64,000 nt of DNA from Microplitis mediator (lineage: Eukaryota; Arthropoda; Insecta; Hymenoptera; Braconidae), in contig NC_079976.1 in NCBI RefSeq assembly GCF_029852145.1, positions 17,753,117 to 17,817,116 of the forward strand. The letters run 5' to 3'. A model generated the notes under the pieces. That model saw nothing but the letters and a program-made list of their open reading frames with translations, ran no database searches and was not told the origin of the DNA. Positions 22,979 to 31,246 of the stretch are shown one piece after another; the first letter of the stretch is position 1, and each line of letters begins with the position of its first letter. Position numbers and translations under genes: made by a program.

Positions 22979-23494
22979 CTAAATACATGATTGAATATTA
23001 TTATTAACAGCTATGCCACGGGGTACAAAATTATAACAGTATTTGTTTCGATTTAAATTCATAAATGATTTATAATATTCGTTTACAATTTCATCATTTC
23101 TGTCACATCGTTCATCAAAGATAGATATAAACCTGTCAATTGAAGGATCAGTAGACATAAAATGCAAAAACATGATACAATATTGACCGCATACTTGAGA
23201 ATTTTCCTGTTGCAACTGCTTGTCGTTATATTTGAACCATCGGCAATTGTGTTTGAGGCGTTTAAGGTGCTGAGGAATGAGTGGTGGTAATCCATAGCTG
23301 TCAGAGTACCATCTATTTCCATGTCTATCGATGTACATGGCGATCCAGTGCTGTCCTGGCTTATTGTGGCCATCTGTATTAACAACAAAGGCTGTCGGCC
23401 TCGTCCAAATTTTCGGGATTCTGTCCGCTGGATATACTCCAATCGTGTGGTATGGTATAAACTGCATAGCTCTCAATATCTGCACCGTGTTCAT
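22979..23494 (-). CDS. Polinton B adenain-like cysteine protease
   Basis: A 171-residue capsid-maturation protease of the adenain family. The start MNTVQILRAMQ is followed by the GVYPADRIP region typical of the family's N-terminus. Catalytic residues are visible: His in PGQHWIAMY, the acidic residue in WYSDSYGLPPL, and Cys in SQVCGQYCIMF. The C-terminus is a short variable tail. It is intact. Its first 116 bp overlap the end of the upstream gene (24098-23379) in another frame. It is the last gene of the minus-strand B cluster. Confidence 0.9.
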   Translation of the reverse strand: MNTVQILRAMQFIPYHTIGVYPADRIPKIWTRPTAFVVNTDGHNKPGQHWIAMYIDRHGNRWYSDSYGLPPLIPQHLKRLKHNCRWFKYNDKQLQQENSQVCGQYCIMFLHFMSTDPSIDRFISIFDERCDRNDEIVNEYYKSFMNLNRNKYCYNFVPRGIAVNNNIQSCI

Positions 23495-24098
23495 TACACG
23501 CCTGACACTTCCAAGGACAAGTTATTGTACTATCGTTGTTTTTAGCAGCCTCAGCTGTATGATGAGTAGGTATTGAAGAATCTTGCTTACGCGCCTGTCT
23601 ATTTAACCACTGTTTTATTAAATCTGCACACGATAAAGCACATTGGTTATATGCTAAACTTCTATTTCGTCTAGCCTCTAATACACTGTGTAGAGCACAA
23701 GTTAACCGTGGGTGGTGTAAGGCTGCTACTGGAGGGCTGTTTGGTAAATCTTCTATATTTATGACAGGACGACAAAGTAGGCCCTCTAAGTATGTTTTTT
23801 GCAGTTTTCCTTTTGTAAAAATTTTCACAGCACATTGACAAAAAAAGCGGAGCTGTATGTGTACGTATTTTATCATTGTCTCACCGCCATACCATTCAAG
23901 ACCATGATTTTCTGTTAAATCATTATTTTCAGCCTGCCGTTCTTCTGACAATAGCGTAAATGAAAATTCAGGAGCTAAAATCCAGTGTGCCGTATCACCA
24001 TTAGTTAGAGAAGTAACACCGATTTCTTTAGGTAAAAATTCTCGTGCGTTGTTAATAAAACCTTGAATATATATTACAAGAGCCATAATGTTCTTCAC
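23379..24098 (-). CDS. Conserved Polinton protein, B paralogue 1
   Basis: 239 residues from MKNIMALVIYIQGFINNARE. The pattern IYIQGF...FLPKEIGV, HWILAPEFSF, NHGLEWYGGE, VKIFTKGKLQKTYLEGLL, PVINIEDL and TCALHSVLE..CA......W matches the second paralogue at 30515-31060 and the decayed copies at 3479-4318 and 18965-19796. A CPWKCQAC motif follows in the C-terminal third. The last 116 bp overlap the protease start. Two copies in one element suggest gene duplication with divergence. The biochemical role is unknown to me; an exonuclease-like fold is only a guess. Confidence 0.7.
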   Translation of the reverse strand: MKNIMALVIYIQGFINNAREFLPKEIGVTSLTNGDTAHWILAPEFSFTLLSEERQAENNDLTENHGLEWYGGETMIKYVHIQLRFFCQCAVKIFTKGKLQKTYLEGLLCRPVINIEDLPNSPPVAALHHPRLTCALHSVLEARRNRSLAYNQCALSCADLIKQWLNRQARKQDSSIPTHHTAEAAKNNDSTITCPWKCQACNEHGADIESYAVYTIPHDWSISSGQNPENLDEADSLCC

Positions 24099-24163
24099 TA
24101 TAAGACAGCTTCACAGTTACTGAAGTATTTTATTTTTCATTTCAACTAAATATTTTATTGTGC

Positions 24164-25480
24164 TTAGCCGGCAAAATCTATAGTAACTTGCCTGGAAGCG
24201 TCTATTTCTAATACACTCTCATATTCAGCATACACTATACAATTTACGGTTGATTCTAAACCTTTATCAAACCTAACCTCTATGCGTACAGTACCATGAT
24301 GAATCAGATTCCAATGACTGTTACTATTAGCTGATAAATCAGGCGTTAAGTCAAAAGTGTATAAACAAAAGCCATTAGGATAATCGAATCGATCTATTGT
24401 ATTTCCTTCATTTAAAAAATGAATTCCTGTACTTGAAAATAATGTGTGATAAGCATCTACATACAGCTTACTATTTGAAAAATCAGGTTGCAATGGTTTT
24501 GACGGAACTTGCCGGCCGTCTACATATAGCGATAAATAGTTTATACCAAAATGTTGAAAATTGAAGGGATTCATTGTACGATCGCCGTTAAAGGCTTTAT
24601 TATCAACAAACCCTATGATTAAACTTCTAGGTATCTGACCTAAAATAACGTTGTCAATAGTTTCACCATGCACACCTGCAGGTATCGATACAGCTTTTAC
24701 TTCGACGCGTGTTAACGGATATTTCACTGTAGTTTTTGCCAGCATGCGTGCATGTGCTAACAGAATACCAGGTGATATTTTAGCTCTTCTTACTATTAAA
24801 CTAGCTTCAGTAATAACGAAATTACAACCGTTAGGCGATCCGTCCATGAGACAAAAAGTTTCACGTGCACGTGTGAGACGTAAACGCATTTCAACACCAT
24901 TTATAAGAAATCTTTCTTGATTAAAAATGTCACAATGTAAATGTCCTATGAAATCGGCTGATTTTTCACATGTTAATAAATCACGACGTTTCTTCAATCC
25001 TAGATTATCATCATCAACACTATCCATTTTACCTGGAGTATCACAACACCATCCAACTGTACTTAAGTGTGATTTTTTAGCATCCAAGCCATAGCTTAGT
25101 AGGGTTTCTATATACGCTCTATAGGCATATAAATTATTGGGCGTTGATACGCGCTTCTGGTTAAACAACACGTCTACTTGATTAAATATTGAATGCATAA
25201 AATTGTTGATAGGACCTACTTTAGGCGGCGTAGCACTAGCAGCGACAGGAGTTTCACGTGTAATACTTACTCGCAAACTTATTATAGTATGAGCAAGATC
25301 AATATATTCATCACCTTGCCCTTGTACGACGAATTCTATAGGTGAGTTATCAGTCAACGATGAAATTGGTTAATAATGGACCCGTTGTGAGCTTTCGATT
25401 TTTGTTTGAGTAGGAGGCAATGAGAATAATTCATGCTCTGTTTTAGCACATTCACAAGAGTGCACGTGTAAAAACGACAT
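24164..25480 (-). pseudogene. Polinton B major capsid protein, one stop codon
   Basis: This is the double jelly-roll major capsid protein commonly annotated in invertebrates as F54H12.2-like. From ATG 25480 the frame reads MSFLHVHSCECAKTEHELFS and then meets a TAA at codon 37 (25372-25370). It continues open for about 400 codons: SPIEFVVQGQGDEYIDLAHT, NFMHSIFNQVDVLFNQKRV, IETLLSYG, FNQERFLINGVEMRLRLTR, VNDNKAFNGD-like FVDNKAFNGDRTMNPFNFQH, IDRFDYPNGFCLYTFDLTPD, ending IDFAG. Total length without the stop would be about 438 residues, normal for the family. The single stop is the only lesion seen, so inactivation is recent or a sequencing error. Confidence 0.85.
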
Positions 25481-25570
25481 TTTGAAAATAATATTTTAAG
25501 AAACAATATCATTCACTGTACGTAGCTTTTTCTTATTTGCTTTGTTGTTATTTTTCTTATTATTTTTCTT

Positions 25571-26029
25571 TTAGATTGTTTTGCGTTTATTTTTTTTCTG
25601 AACTGCTTTTTTTATTACTCGTATTCTCTTATTAAAATGCCTTCCTGCTAAACCAATGGTGTTATTCATACCACTAGCAATAGCCAACTGACCAGGAACG
25701 TAGCCTGAACCGCTCATAAGACTGTCGATTTTTTGCTGAGCTTTTCGTTTTAAATTATTATCTGATTCACGTGCTCTGGCACTTAACGCTTCTTTGACTG
25801 GTACGTTGTGATCCAAAACATCTGTAGCAATATTTATACCTGATTTTAAAGCTTCCTTGCCAAGAGCTTTCGCACCGCTTTTTAAAAATGATAATACACG
25901 TCTAAACAAGCCGCCAAGGAAGCTACCGATACCATGGCCTCTTTGATTTGGCGAGCCTATGTAAACTTGACTTATGCCGTTATAATCACGAGTTCCGTCA
26001 CCGTACTGTATTATTTCAAACCCGGCCAT
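25571..26029 (-). CDS. Polinton B minor capsid / core-like protein
   Basis: 152 residues. The start MAGFEIIQYGDGTRDYNG leads to GHGIGSFLGGLFRRVLSFL, an amphipathic glycine-rich segment like membrane-active minor capsid proteins. KSGINIATDVLDHNVPVKEA and a very basic end (KRIRVIKKAVQKKNKRKT) follow. The N-terminal layout recalls adenovirus pVI/pX-type cleavage-activated proteins, which fits the adenain-like protease in the same element. It lies between the penton and major capsid genes, 11 bp after the penton's last stop. Intact; the function is inferred from composition and position. Confidence 0.7.
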   Translation of the reverse strand: MAGFEIIQYGDGTRDYNGISQVYIGSPNQRGHGIGSFLGGLFRRVLSFLKSGAKALGKEALKSGINIATDVLDHNVPVKEALSARARESDNNLKRKAQQKIDSLMSGSGYVPGQLAIASGMNNTIGLAGRHFNKRIRVIKKAVQKKNKRKTI

Positions 26030-26039
26030 TTTGTTATAC

Positions 26040-26862
26040 TTAAATTCTTCTTCTGAAATGTAATGTCACGGTCAGCGTACCGTATTCAAATGGAGTAGGA
26101 TTCCCAAACTCGTCTCTTATATCAATTTCGATAGTGTTCATGGTTCTGCGTAATAAGGGCATATAACGGCCTGGTGAAAAAAGTCTTTATTTTAGTTGAA
26201 CCGTAGAGGTAATGATCGGTATCAACAGGTACGACACGTAGCAGAGGTGATTAGACGTCACCTGTTATTTAACCTTCACAAATATCGCTATACACAAATA
26301 TTTTTCCAGGCACTGCATTAGCTAACGATGCAGGGATTGCCCCTTTGCATTTGTCCTTTTCTGAGATAGGTCTAGGTAAATAGTCTATGCCAAATCCTAG
26401 TATATTTTCAAGTATTTCATTTAACTTCAGTGTATGTATAGCTACGCAATCACATATTTTATGAACTAATATATAGCCACCAGCGTCATGTACAAAATTT
26501 ATATGGTCAGATAATGCAGAAAGTGTATTCATACATTGCACTAACGAGCTAATATTTTGATATTGCCCGTAAGGCACATGACCATAGTAAATATCAGCTA
26601 CAATTTCTTCAATAATACTTTTTTCTTCTTCAGTATTTAGAGGTATGTTGGCTGTACCCATGACAATTGCAGTAGATCCTTTTGGTATATGTAGTATTGT
26701 CATAGGAGTTTGTATTTCTACTAACGCAACTTCCCATTCTCCGGTTAATTCCAGCGCTTGAGGTAACTGTGTTATAAAATGTGTAGTCGTGTTATTGGGA
26801 AAATATTTTATACTACTGTTACTAGGTAATACAATATAAAAATTATCCCTAATTAAAGCCAT
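26040..26862 (-). pseudogene. Polinton B penton protein, C-terminus broken
   Basis: The intact part (26862-26269, 197 codons) has MALIRDNFYIVLPSNSSIKY, THFITQLPQALELTGEWEVA and ILGFGIDYLP, typical of the single jelly-roll penton. A TAA falls after SDICEG (26269). Downstream, homologous sequence continues with a second stop, then SPLLRVVPVDTDHYLYGS, a frameshift, and NTIEIDIRDEFGNPTPFEYG to the natural stop at 26042-26040. The C-terminal strand of the jelly roll is therefore separated from the rest. It starts 3 bases after the integrase stop, an operon-like packing. Confidence 0.82.
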
Positions 26863-26864
26863 TT

Positions 26865-27842
26865 TTATTTAACTAGAGATAATTCTTCCTCATAAAACAC
26901 ACCGTCAATGGGCTCGTTTTGTAAATCATATAATAAATAAACCACTGGCTGACGGAACATTGAAATTTTAGAAATTTTAAAAATCTCGTTACTCCAACCA
27001 CTTTTGTGTCCTTTCACAAACGCTGCTTTAGTCTTACTGATACGTACCATGTCGCCAACGGTGTATTTAGGTTTACGTTTTTTCATAAGTCTATAACGTT
27101 TATTATTTTCATAGCGTTTCTTAAGGTTATAAATTGCTGTAGTATAATTATCTTCATTGACATTTACAGGGGCCATTTTTATTCCACTATGCTGTGTATG
27201 ATTGTAAGCATTGATAATTTTCTGTAATACGTCTATATATCTTTTTGACCGTCTATACGTAAAGTACCGCCACATTCTCTCCTTGTTCGTTCTATTTAAA
27301 CGTTCAACGACAGCTGCCTTTACATCAGGATTTCGCACAGTTCTAAATTGTATTTCGTTTTTCTTCAAAAATTCTTGAAAAGATGCGCCAAGAAACTCTT
27401 TCCCGCTATCCGATTGTATTAAACGTGGTAATCTTTTTCTACTACATAGTAGTATTTTTTTAAAACCTTGTGTCACAGACTCACTAGTTTTATTATATAG
27501 TGGCTCAGCCCACGCAAATTTACTCAAAACGTCAATTACCATTAAAATGTATTTATACCCGTCGTTGTACGTTGATACACTTCTCAAGTCTACCAAATCG
27601 GTTTCCCATACATCATCAATTACTTCTACGTTGTAAGTACGTCTGATAAAATATTTTCTATTTAATCGATGCTTTGTAAAAGTTTCTTGTTTATTAAGCC
27701 AGTTTACAATCATGTCTTTTAATACCTTTGAATCACTTTTATCGGTTAATTTTAAAAGATTTCTAGCACCCGAAAAACTGGCCTCGTGTGAAGGGTTATA
27801 ATATATGGATTTCAACATTTCATTGGTCTGAACTTCGTCCAT
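26865..27842 (-). CDS. Polinton B retroviral-type integrase
   Basis: 325 residues, rve family with DDE catalytic core, which inserts the element into host DNA. VWETDLVDLRSVSTYNDGYK (first Asp), IDVLSKFAWAEPL, IQSDSGKEFLGASFQEFL (second Asp), AVVERLNRTNKERMWRYFT (Glu), NHTQHSGIKMAPVNV, and a C-terminal SH3/chromo-like module YTVGDMVRISKTKAAFVKGH, FYEEELSLVK. The N-terminal 75 residues are a helical region. The start overlaps the end of the preceding gene by 31 bp. No lesion is visible. Confidence 0.93.
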   Translation of the reverse strand: MDEVQTNEMLKSIYYNPSHEASFSGARNLLKLTDKSDSKVLKDMIVNWLNKQETFTKHRLNRKYFIRRTYNVEVIDDVWETDLVDLRSVSTYNDGYKYILMVIDVLSKFAWAEPLYNKTSESVTQGFKKILLCSRKRLPRLIQSDSGKEFLGASFQEFLKKNEIQFRTVRNPDVKAAVVERLNRTNKERMWRYFTYRRSKRYIDVLQKIINAYNHTQHSGIKMAPVNVNEDNYTTAIYNLKKRYENNKRYRLMKKRKPKYTVGDMVRISKTKAAFVKGHKSGWSNEIFKISKISMFRQPVVYLLYDLQNEPIDGVFYEEELSLVK

Positions 27843-28684
27843 GATAATTTTTTTGTTTTTGATTTTATAGAACCTTTACCCCTTTGAGTTGTTCTAGCCC
27901 CCTCGTCATCACCGGTCATAAACTCATTTGAAGAAGCAAGTTCCTCGCGAATAATTGGTATACTTATATTAACTCGTGTGCTTGTAGGTGTAGAAGTTGA
28001 TACTGTACTATTAAAAAAATTTTGGTTGCCTATATATTCACGAGGGATATTTGAGGCTTGTAACACTTGAGCGAATTGACGCCTTCCTATAGCTTTGACA
28101 GATTTTCTCCTTCTCATAGCGTCGTTCAGAAGATCCGTTATATTTGAACCGGCTATTTTTTTGCCATGAAGTGTTACCACCCCGTGGCTATCCCACGTTA
28201 TCGTTGAGCTAGGTAAATTTTTTAGACATTTTAACAACAAACGGGCTTTATTTTTGAATTTTTTCGGGATGCTATCTATAATTGAGTTATCAACACCATC
28301 ATCATATGAAGTATGATGTACAGTCGTTGTAGCCGAGTCTATACTAGATTCTGACGTTTTAGGAACAGTACCAAAAGAAGAACCAGAAGGATTTATGTTC
28401 TCGTTTGTATTTGATTCGGTAAATGTATTTTCTAAAGGTTTTTTTTCATATTCTAGTAAACGTAAATAACGTTCAAGGATTTGCAAGTACGCCTAACATT
28501 TTTCACGATCGGAATTATATTTATTAGAGTTTAGAATCTCATGCATTCCATTGTCGAGGCGTGATAGAGTTGTACCTGAAGTCTGTATAGTTTTATTTTT
28601 TGATTTATCTTCATTTTGGTCTGTATTACCATGCTCTTGAAATTTATCTTCTGGTACTAATACCATTTTGCGAGCGTATTCCAT
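27812..28684 (-). pseudogene. Conserved Polinton protein, one in-frame TAG
   Basis: From ATG 28684 (MEYARKMVLVPEDKFQEHG) the frame reaches SDREKC and then a TAG at 28495-28493. It resumes in the same frame with LQILERYLRLLEYEKKPLEN, a Ser/Thr-rich linker, IDSIPKKFKNKARLLLKCL, TITWDSHGVVTLHGKKIAGS, ITDLLNDAMRRRKSVKAIGR and a basic tail. The front (coiled, LVP...LD.GM.EIL) plus back (G.V...GK.I..S.I) layout parallels the 12873-13840 gene of element A. 290 codons in total. I know of no assigned function. The TAG is the only break seen. Confidence 0.65.
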
Positions 28685-28689
28685 GTTAA

Positions 28690-29025
28690 TTAATGTGCGA
28701 CTATTGTTGATAGCAATGTGCCTAGTAATGGCACTAGAAACGCTGGTAAAAAACCACCTTTCTGTACAATTATCTTTTTCTTATTATTTAAACTTCCTTG
28801 GGATGATAATTTTCTCAAAAGCGGTGCATAACGTTTTGATTTTTTGCGATCTTTTGATGATAATAACACATTACCACGTAATATATGTAGAACACACTCG
28901 CAAATACACCGTACTAAAGCTGTGTCAGCCTTGCGTAGTATAGCTTGTCTTTGCTCGTTATTTAAATAACAGAGGGCGTGGAGTATAGCAAGCTGTTTCT
29001 TCTTGATCGGTCCGCGCTGCGCCAT
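28690..29025 (-). CDS. Small basic protein with hydrophobic C-terminal tail
   Basis: 111 residues: MAQRGPIKKKQLAILHALCY, a helical and Arg/Lys-rich body (KDRKKSKRYAPLLRKL), KKKIIVQKGGFLPAFLVPLL and a hydrophobic end. Proteins of this layout (basic body, VQ.GGF motif, hydrophobic tail) recur after the ATPase gene in Polinton/adintovirus genomes. A membrane-active or core role is plausible but unproven. Its ATG shares a base with the ATPase stop (TAATG), and it ends 6 bp before the next gene's ATG. Confidence 0.65.
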   Translation of the reverse strand: MAQRGPIKKKQLAILHALCYLNNEQRQAILRKADTALVRCICECVLHILRGNVLLSSKDRKKSKRYAPLLRKLSSQGSLNNKKKIIVQKGGFLPAFLVPLLGTLLSTIVAH

Positions 29026-29708
29026 TATCGATGGTATACTGGTAGATTGTAACTTTTAGACCTATTATTTATACTTTTCTTGGTTATATAAACGAATTGA
29101 TGTTGATCATCTGGAAAAATACAGCAGCGAAACCGACAATTTTCAGGTGTTGATTGTTTTAAATCTAGTAGTAAATATCCATGAAGGCCAGATGTCGCAT
29201 CATAGTATATTTCTTGTAAAAAACGTGTATTTTCGGGATAAACTTGTCTTGCAAGATGTTGTATTTGGGATCTATCACTTGGGTTTTTGAAAATCACGAT
29301 ATAATTTGCGTTTAAGGAGATATCTCTTTGACCGTGTCCTTGATGAAAAATATTTTGGGTAATAAAAATTACACTTAGGTTCCTATGATGGTTGCCCTTC
29401 GTGAATAAATCTACGACGCTATTATTCGAGGCCTCGCGCATTAGATCATCGATAATAAGCAATTTCGGACGCATATCGTTAGTGTAATCTTTACTGCGTG
29501 GTAAACCTTCACGAAACTCAATATTTTTATAATTCGAATATTCCGTATAGGAAGTCTGCCATTCAGCGTAATAAAATATTATTCTCGAGAAACTCGTATC
29601 ACTCATCTGAGGCAAATATTTAATGAACCTTTTTACAAATACTGTCTTACCACAGCCTGTGGGACCGCAAATAATTGACGTCCAAGGGTGTTTCCACCGC
29701 GGATCCAT
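29025..29708 (-). CDS. Polinton B genome-packaging ATPase
   Basis: 227 residues, FtsK/HerA superfamily ATPase that drives DNA into the capsid in related viruses. MDPRWKHPWTSIICGPTGCG followed by KT gives the Walker A loop (GPTGCGKT, residues 15-22). KLLIIDDLMREA gives Walker B near residue 83. SVIFITQNIFHQGHGQRDIS carries the sensor Gln-Asn region. LNANYIVIFKNPSDRSQIQ and a CxxxF C-terminal part follow. The length is typical. It is intact and packed against the next gene by a one-base overlap. Confidence 0.93.
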   Translation of the reverse strand: MDPRWKHPWTSIICGPTGCGKTVFVKRFIKYLPQMSDTSFSRIIFYYAEWQTSYTEYSNYKNIEFREGLPRSKDYTNDMRPKLLIIDDLMREASNNSVVDLFTKGNHHRNLSVIFITQNIFHQGHGQRDISLNANYIVIFKNPSDRSQIQHLARQVYPENTRFLQEIYYDATSGLHGYLLLDLKQSTPENCRFRCCIFPDDQHQFVYITKKSINNRSKSYNLPVYHR

Positions 29709-29941
29709 TGTATAAACTAAATTTAACGAGCGATGTATATCTTATATATTTACACAGAAACGAATTAATTTAATGATAACTTATAGGTAATTAGTTATTT
29801 ATTCATTTATTCATTTATTAATTTATTAAAAGTGTGTAATGTTAATATAATAAGAAAACACATGAATTCATAATTCGTAAAGTTAAAAATACTTGAATAC
29901 AAATTCAATAGATAACTTAGTAAATCTTATGTATTTTAACA

Positions 29942-30397
29942 TTATTCTGTTTTGTCTTCAACTATCTTAGAGGCGTTTTCACTCGTGTTATTGTGGATCG
30001 AGTTCCATCGTTGCGTGAGAGGTTGCTGAATCAGCTCTGGTGCTGACCGCATAGCTAGATCGAAGATGTCACGGGGCATACCCAAAAAAAACTGAAATAA
30101 TAATTAGAATATATACACGTTAGTTGTATAATAACAATAATGATAATAATAATGTAAAATTAAACTTACATCAAGAAAAGTTGGTGCATTTCTTACAGCA
30201 CGAGTAACAGCGCTTAACCATATGATACTTTCAACATTTAAACGTGTCGGCAGAAGTCTGAATAATGGATCGTGAGGCCAATATGTTCTAAATACATCCA
30301 AATCGTGTTCAGTAACATTAATTTCATTTCCGGGAACTTCTTCTTCCGGTTCTGCACGAATCTCATCACACTCTTTAAATTTTGTGTAACACATCAT
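29942..30397 (-). CDS. Two-exon Polinton B gene, function unknown
   Basis: Exon 1 runs 30397-30170 (MMCYTKFKECDEIRAEPEEE ... RNAPTFLD) and ends at a strong donor GTAAGTTT. The intron is 78 bp and AT-rich, ending TTATTTCAG. Exon 2 runs 30091-29942 (GMPRDIFDLAMRSAPELIQQ ... VEDKTE, TAA). The phase is preserved, giving about 125 residues. Without splicing the frame runs into a poly-Tyr/Ile artefact. The protein is acidic at its N-terminus with WPHDPLFRLLPTRLN in the middle. No family is recognised. The intron shows this Polinton gene is expressed through the host nucleus. Confidence 0.7.
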
Positions 30398-30514
30398 TAT
30401 GACACGCTTGAACTACCGTTTGAAACTGAGACTTGTCGTAGTTTTAATCGGCTTGTCTTTTTAAATGCTGACCCCGCGTAAAATGCAGCCAACAGCTGTG
30501 TATACTATCAGTTG

Positions 30515-31060
30515 TTATATAAGAGACATGTAAAAATTTAAAAATTCACAAGAATTTGAACGTTCTTTTAAAATCCACTTTTGTAGACAAAGGGCGTTAT
30601 TTAAAGTACATCTCAAATTTTGACCAGGGTTGTAAATTTTTAACGCACCGTGTAATGTGCACAAAGTGTTTGACGTTTTCAAATCATCAAATTTATTAGG
30701 GGTGTTGTCAATATCTTCTTCTTCTAAATTAATAACTTCCTTTTGTAGTAATTTTTCAAGATATTTCAGTTTTATATCACCACGTACATACACACACCGG
30801 GCTTTTTCAGAATAAAATTTAACAATAGGTGTCAAATTTGAGATGGTAATAAAACCGTCAAACCACTTTAAGCCGTGTTTTTTTGTTGTAAGCCAGTTAT
30901 TTTTTTGGCGCGCTGAGAATAATAGTTTATTATAAGGAAATGGGGCTTTGATTAACCAATGACCTTGTATAGAATATTCTAAATCTACTAGTGCTACTTC
31001 TTTAGGTAAAAAATTTCCATAATTATCGAAGAAACCCTGAATATCTATTATAATATCCAT
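30515..31060 (-). CDS. Conserved Polinton protein, B paralogue 2
   Basis: 181 residues starting MDIIIDIQGFFDNYGNFLPK. It shares with 23379-24098 the order IQGF, FLPKE, HW, HGL.W.DG, CVYVRGDIKLKYLEKLL, VINLEEEDID, TLCTLHGAL..CTLNNAL.LQKW, but lacks the longer C-terminus with CxxC. The homologous decayed copies at 3479-4318 and 18965-19796 share the same motifs, so the family is a hallmark of these elements. The conserved D(I/F)(Q/E) near the start and the Cys-His pattern suggest an enzyme or zinc-bound fold, but I cannot name it. It sits between the polymerase and the spliced small gene. Intact. Confidence 0.7.
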   Translation of the reverse strand: MDIIIDIQGFFDNYGNFLPKEVALVDLEYSIQGHWLIKAPFPYNKLLFSARQKNNWLTTKKHGLKWFDGFITISNLTPIVKFYSEKARCVYVRGDIKLKYLEKLLQKEVINLEEEDIDNTPNKFDDLKTSNTLCTLHGALKIYNPGQNLRCTLNNALCLQKWILKERSNSCEFLNFYMSLI

Positions 31061-31246
31061 TTATATTTAGTTTTAACGTTTAGGTGAACTGTTCTCGGAG
31101 AACTGATGAAAATAAACTTAAATAAATGAATAAATTAATCAAAATTACTTACGTTCCTATATGAAAGAAGGGGAAAATAAAACATAAAAGAAGCATGTTT
31201 ATTTATACATTTATTATAACCTATTACAGTGTCAATTTAAATACAA

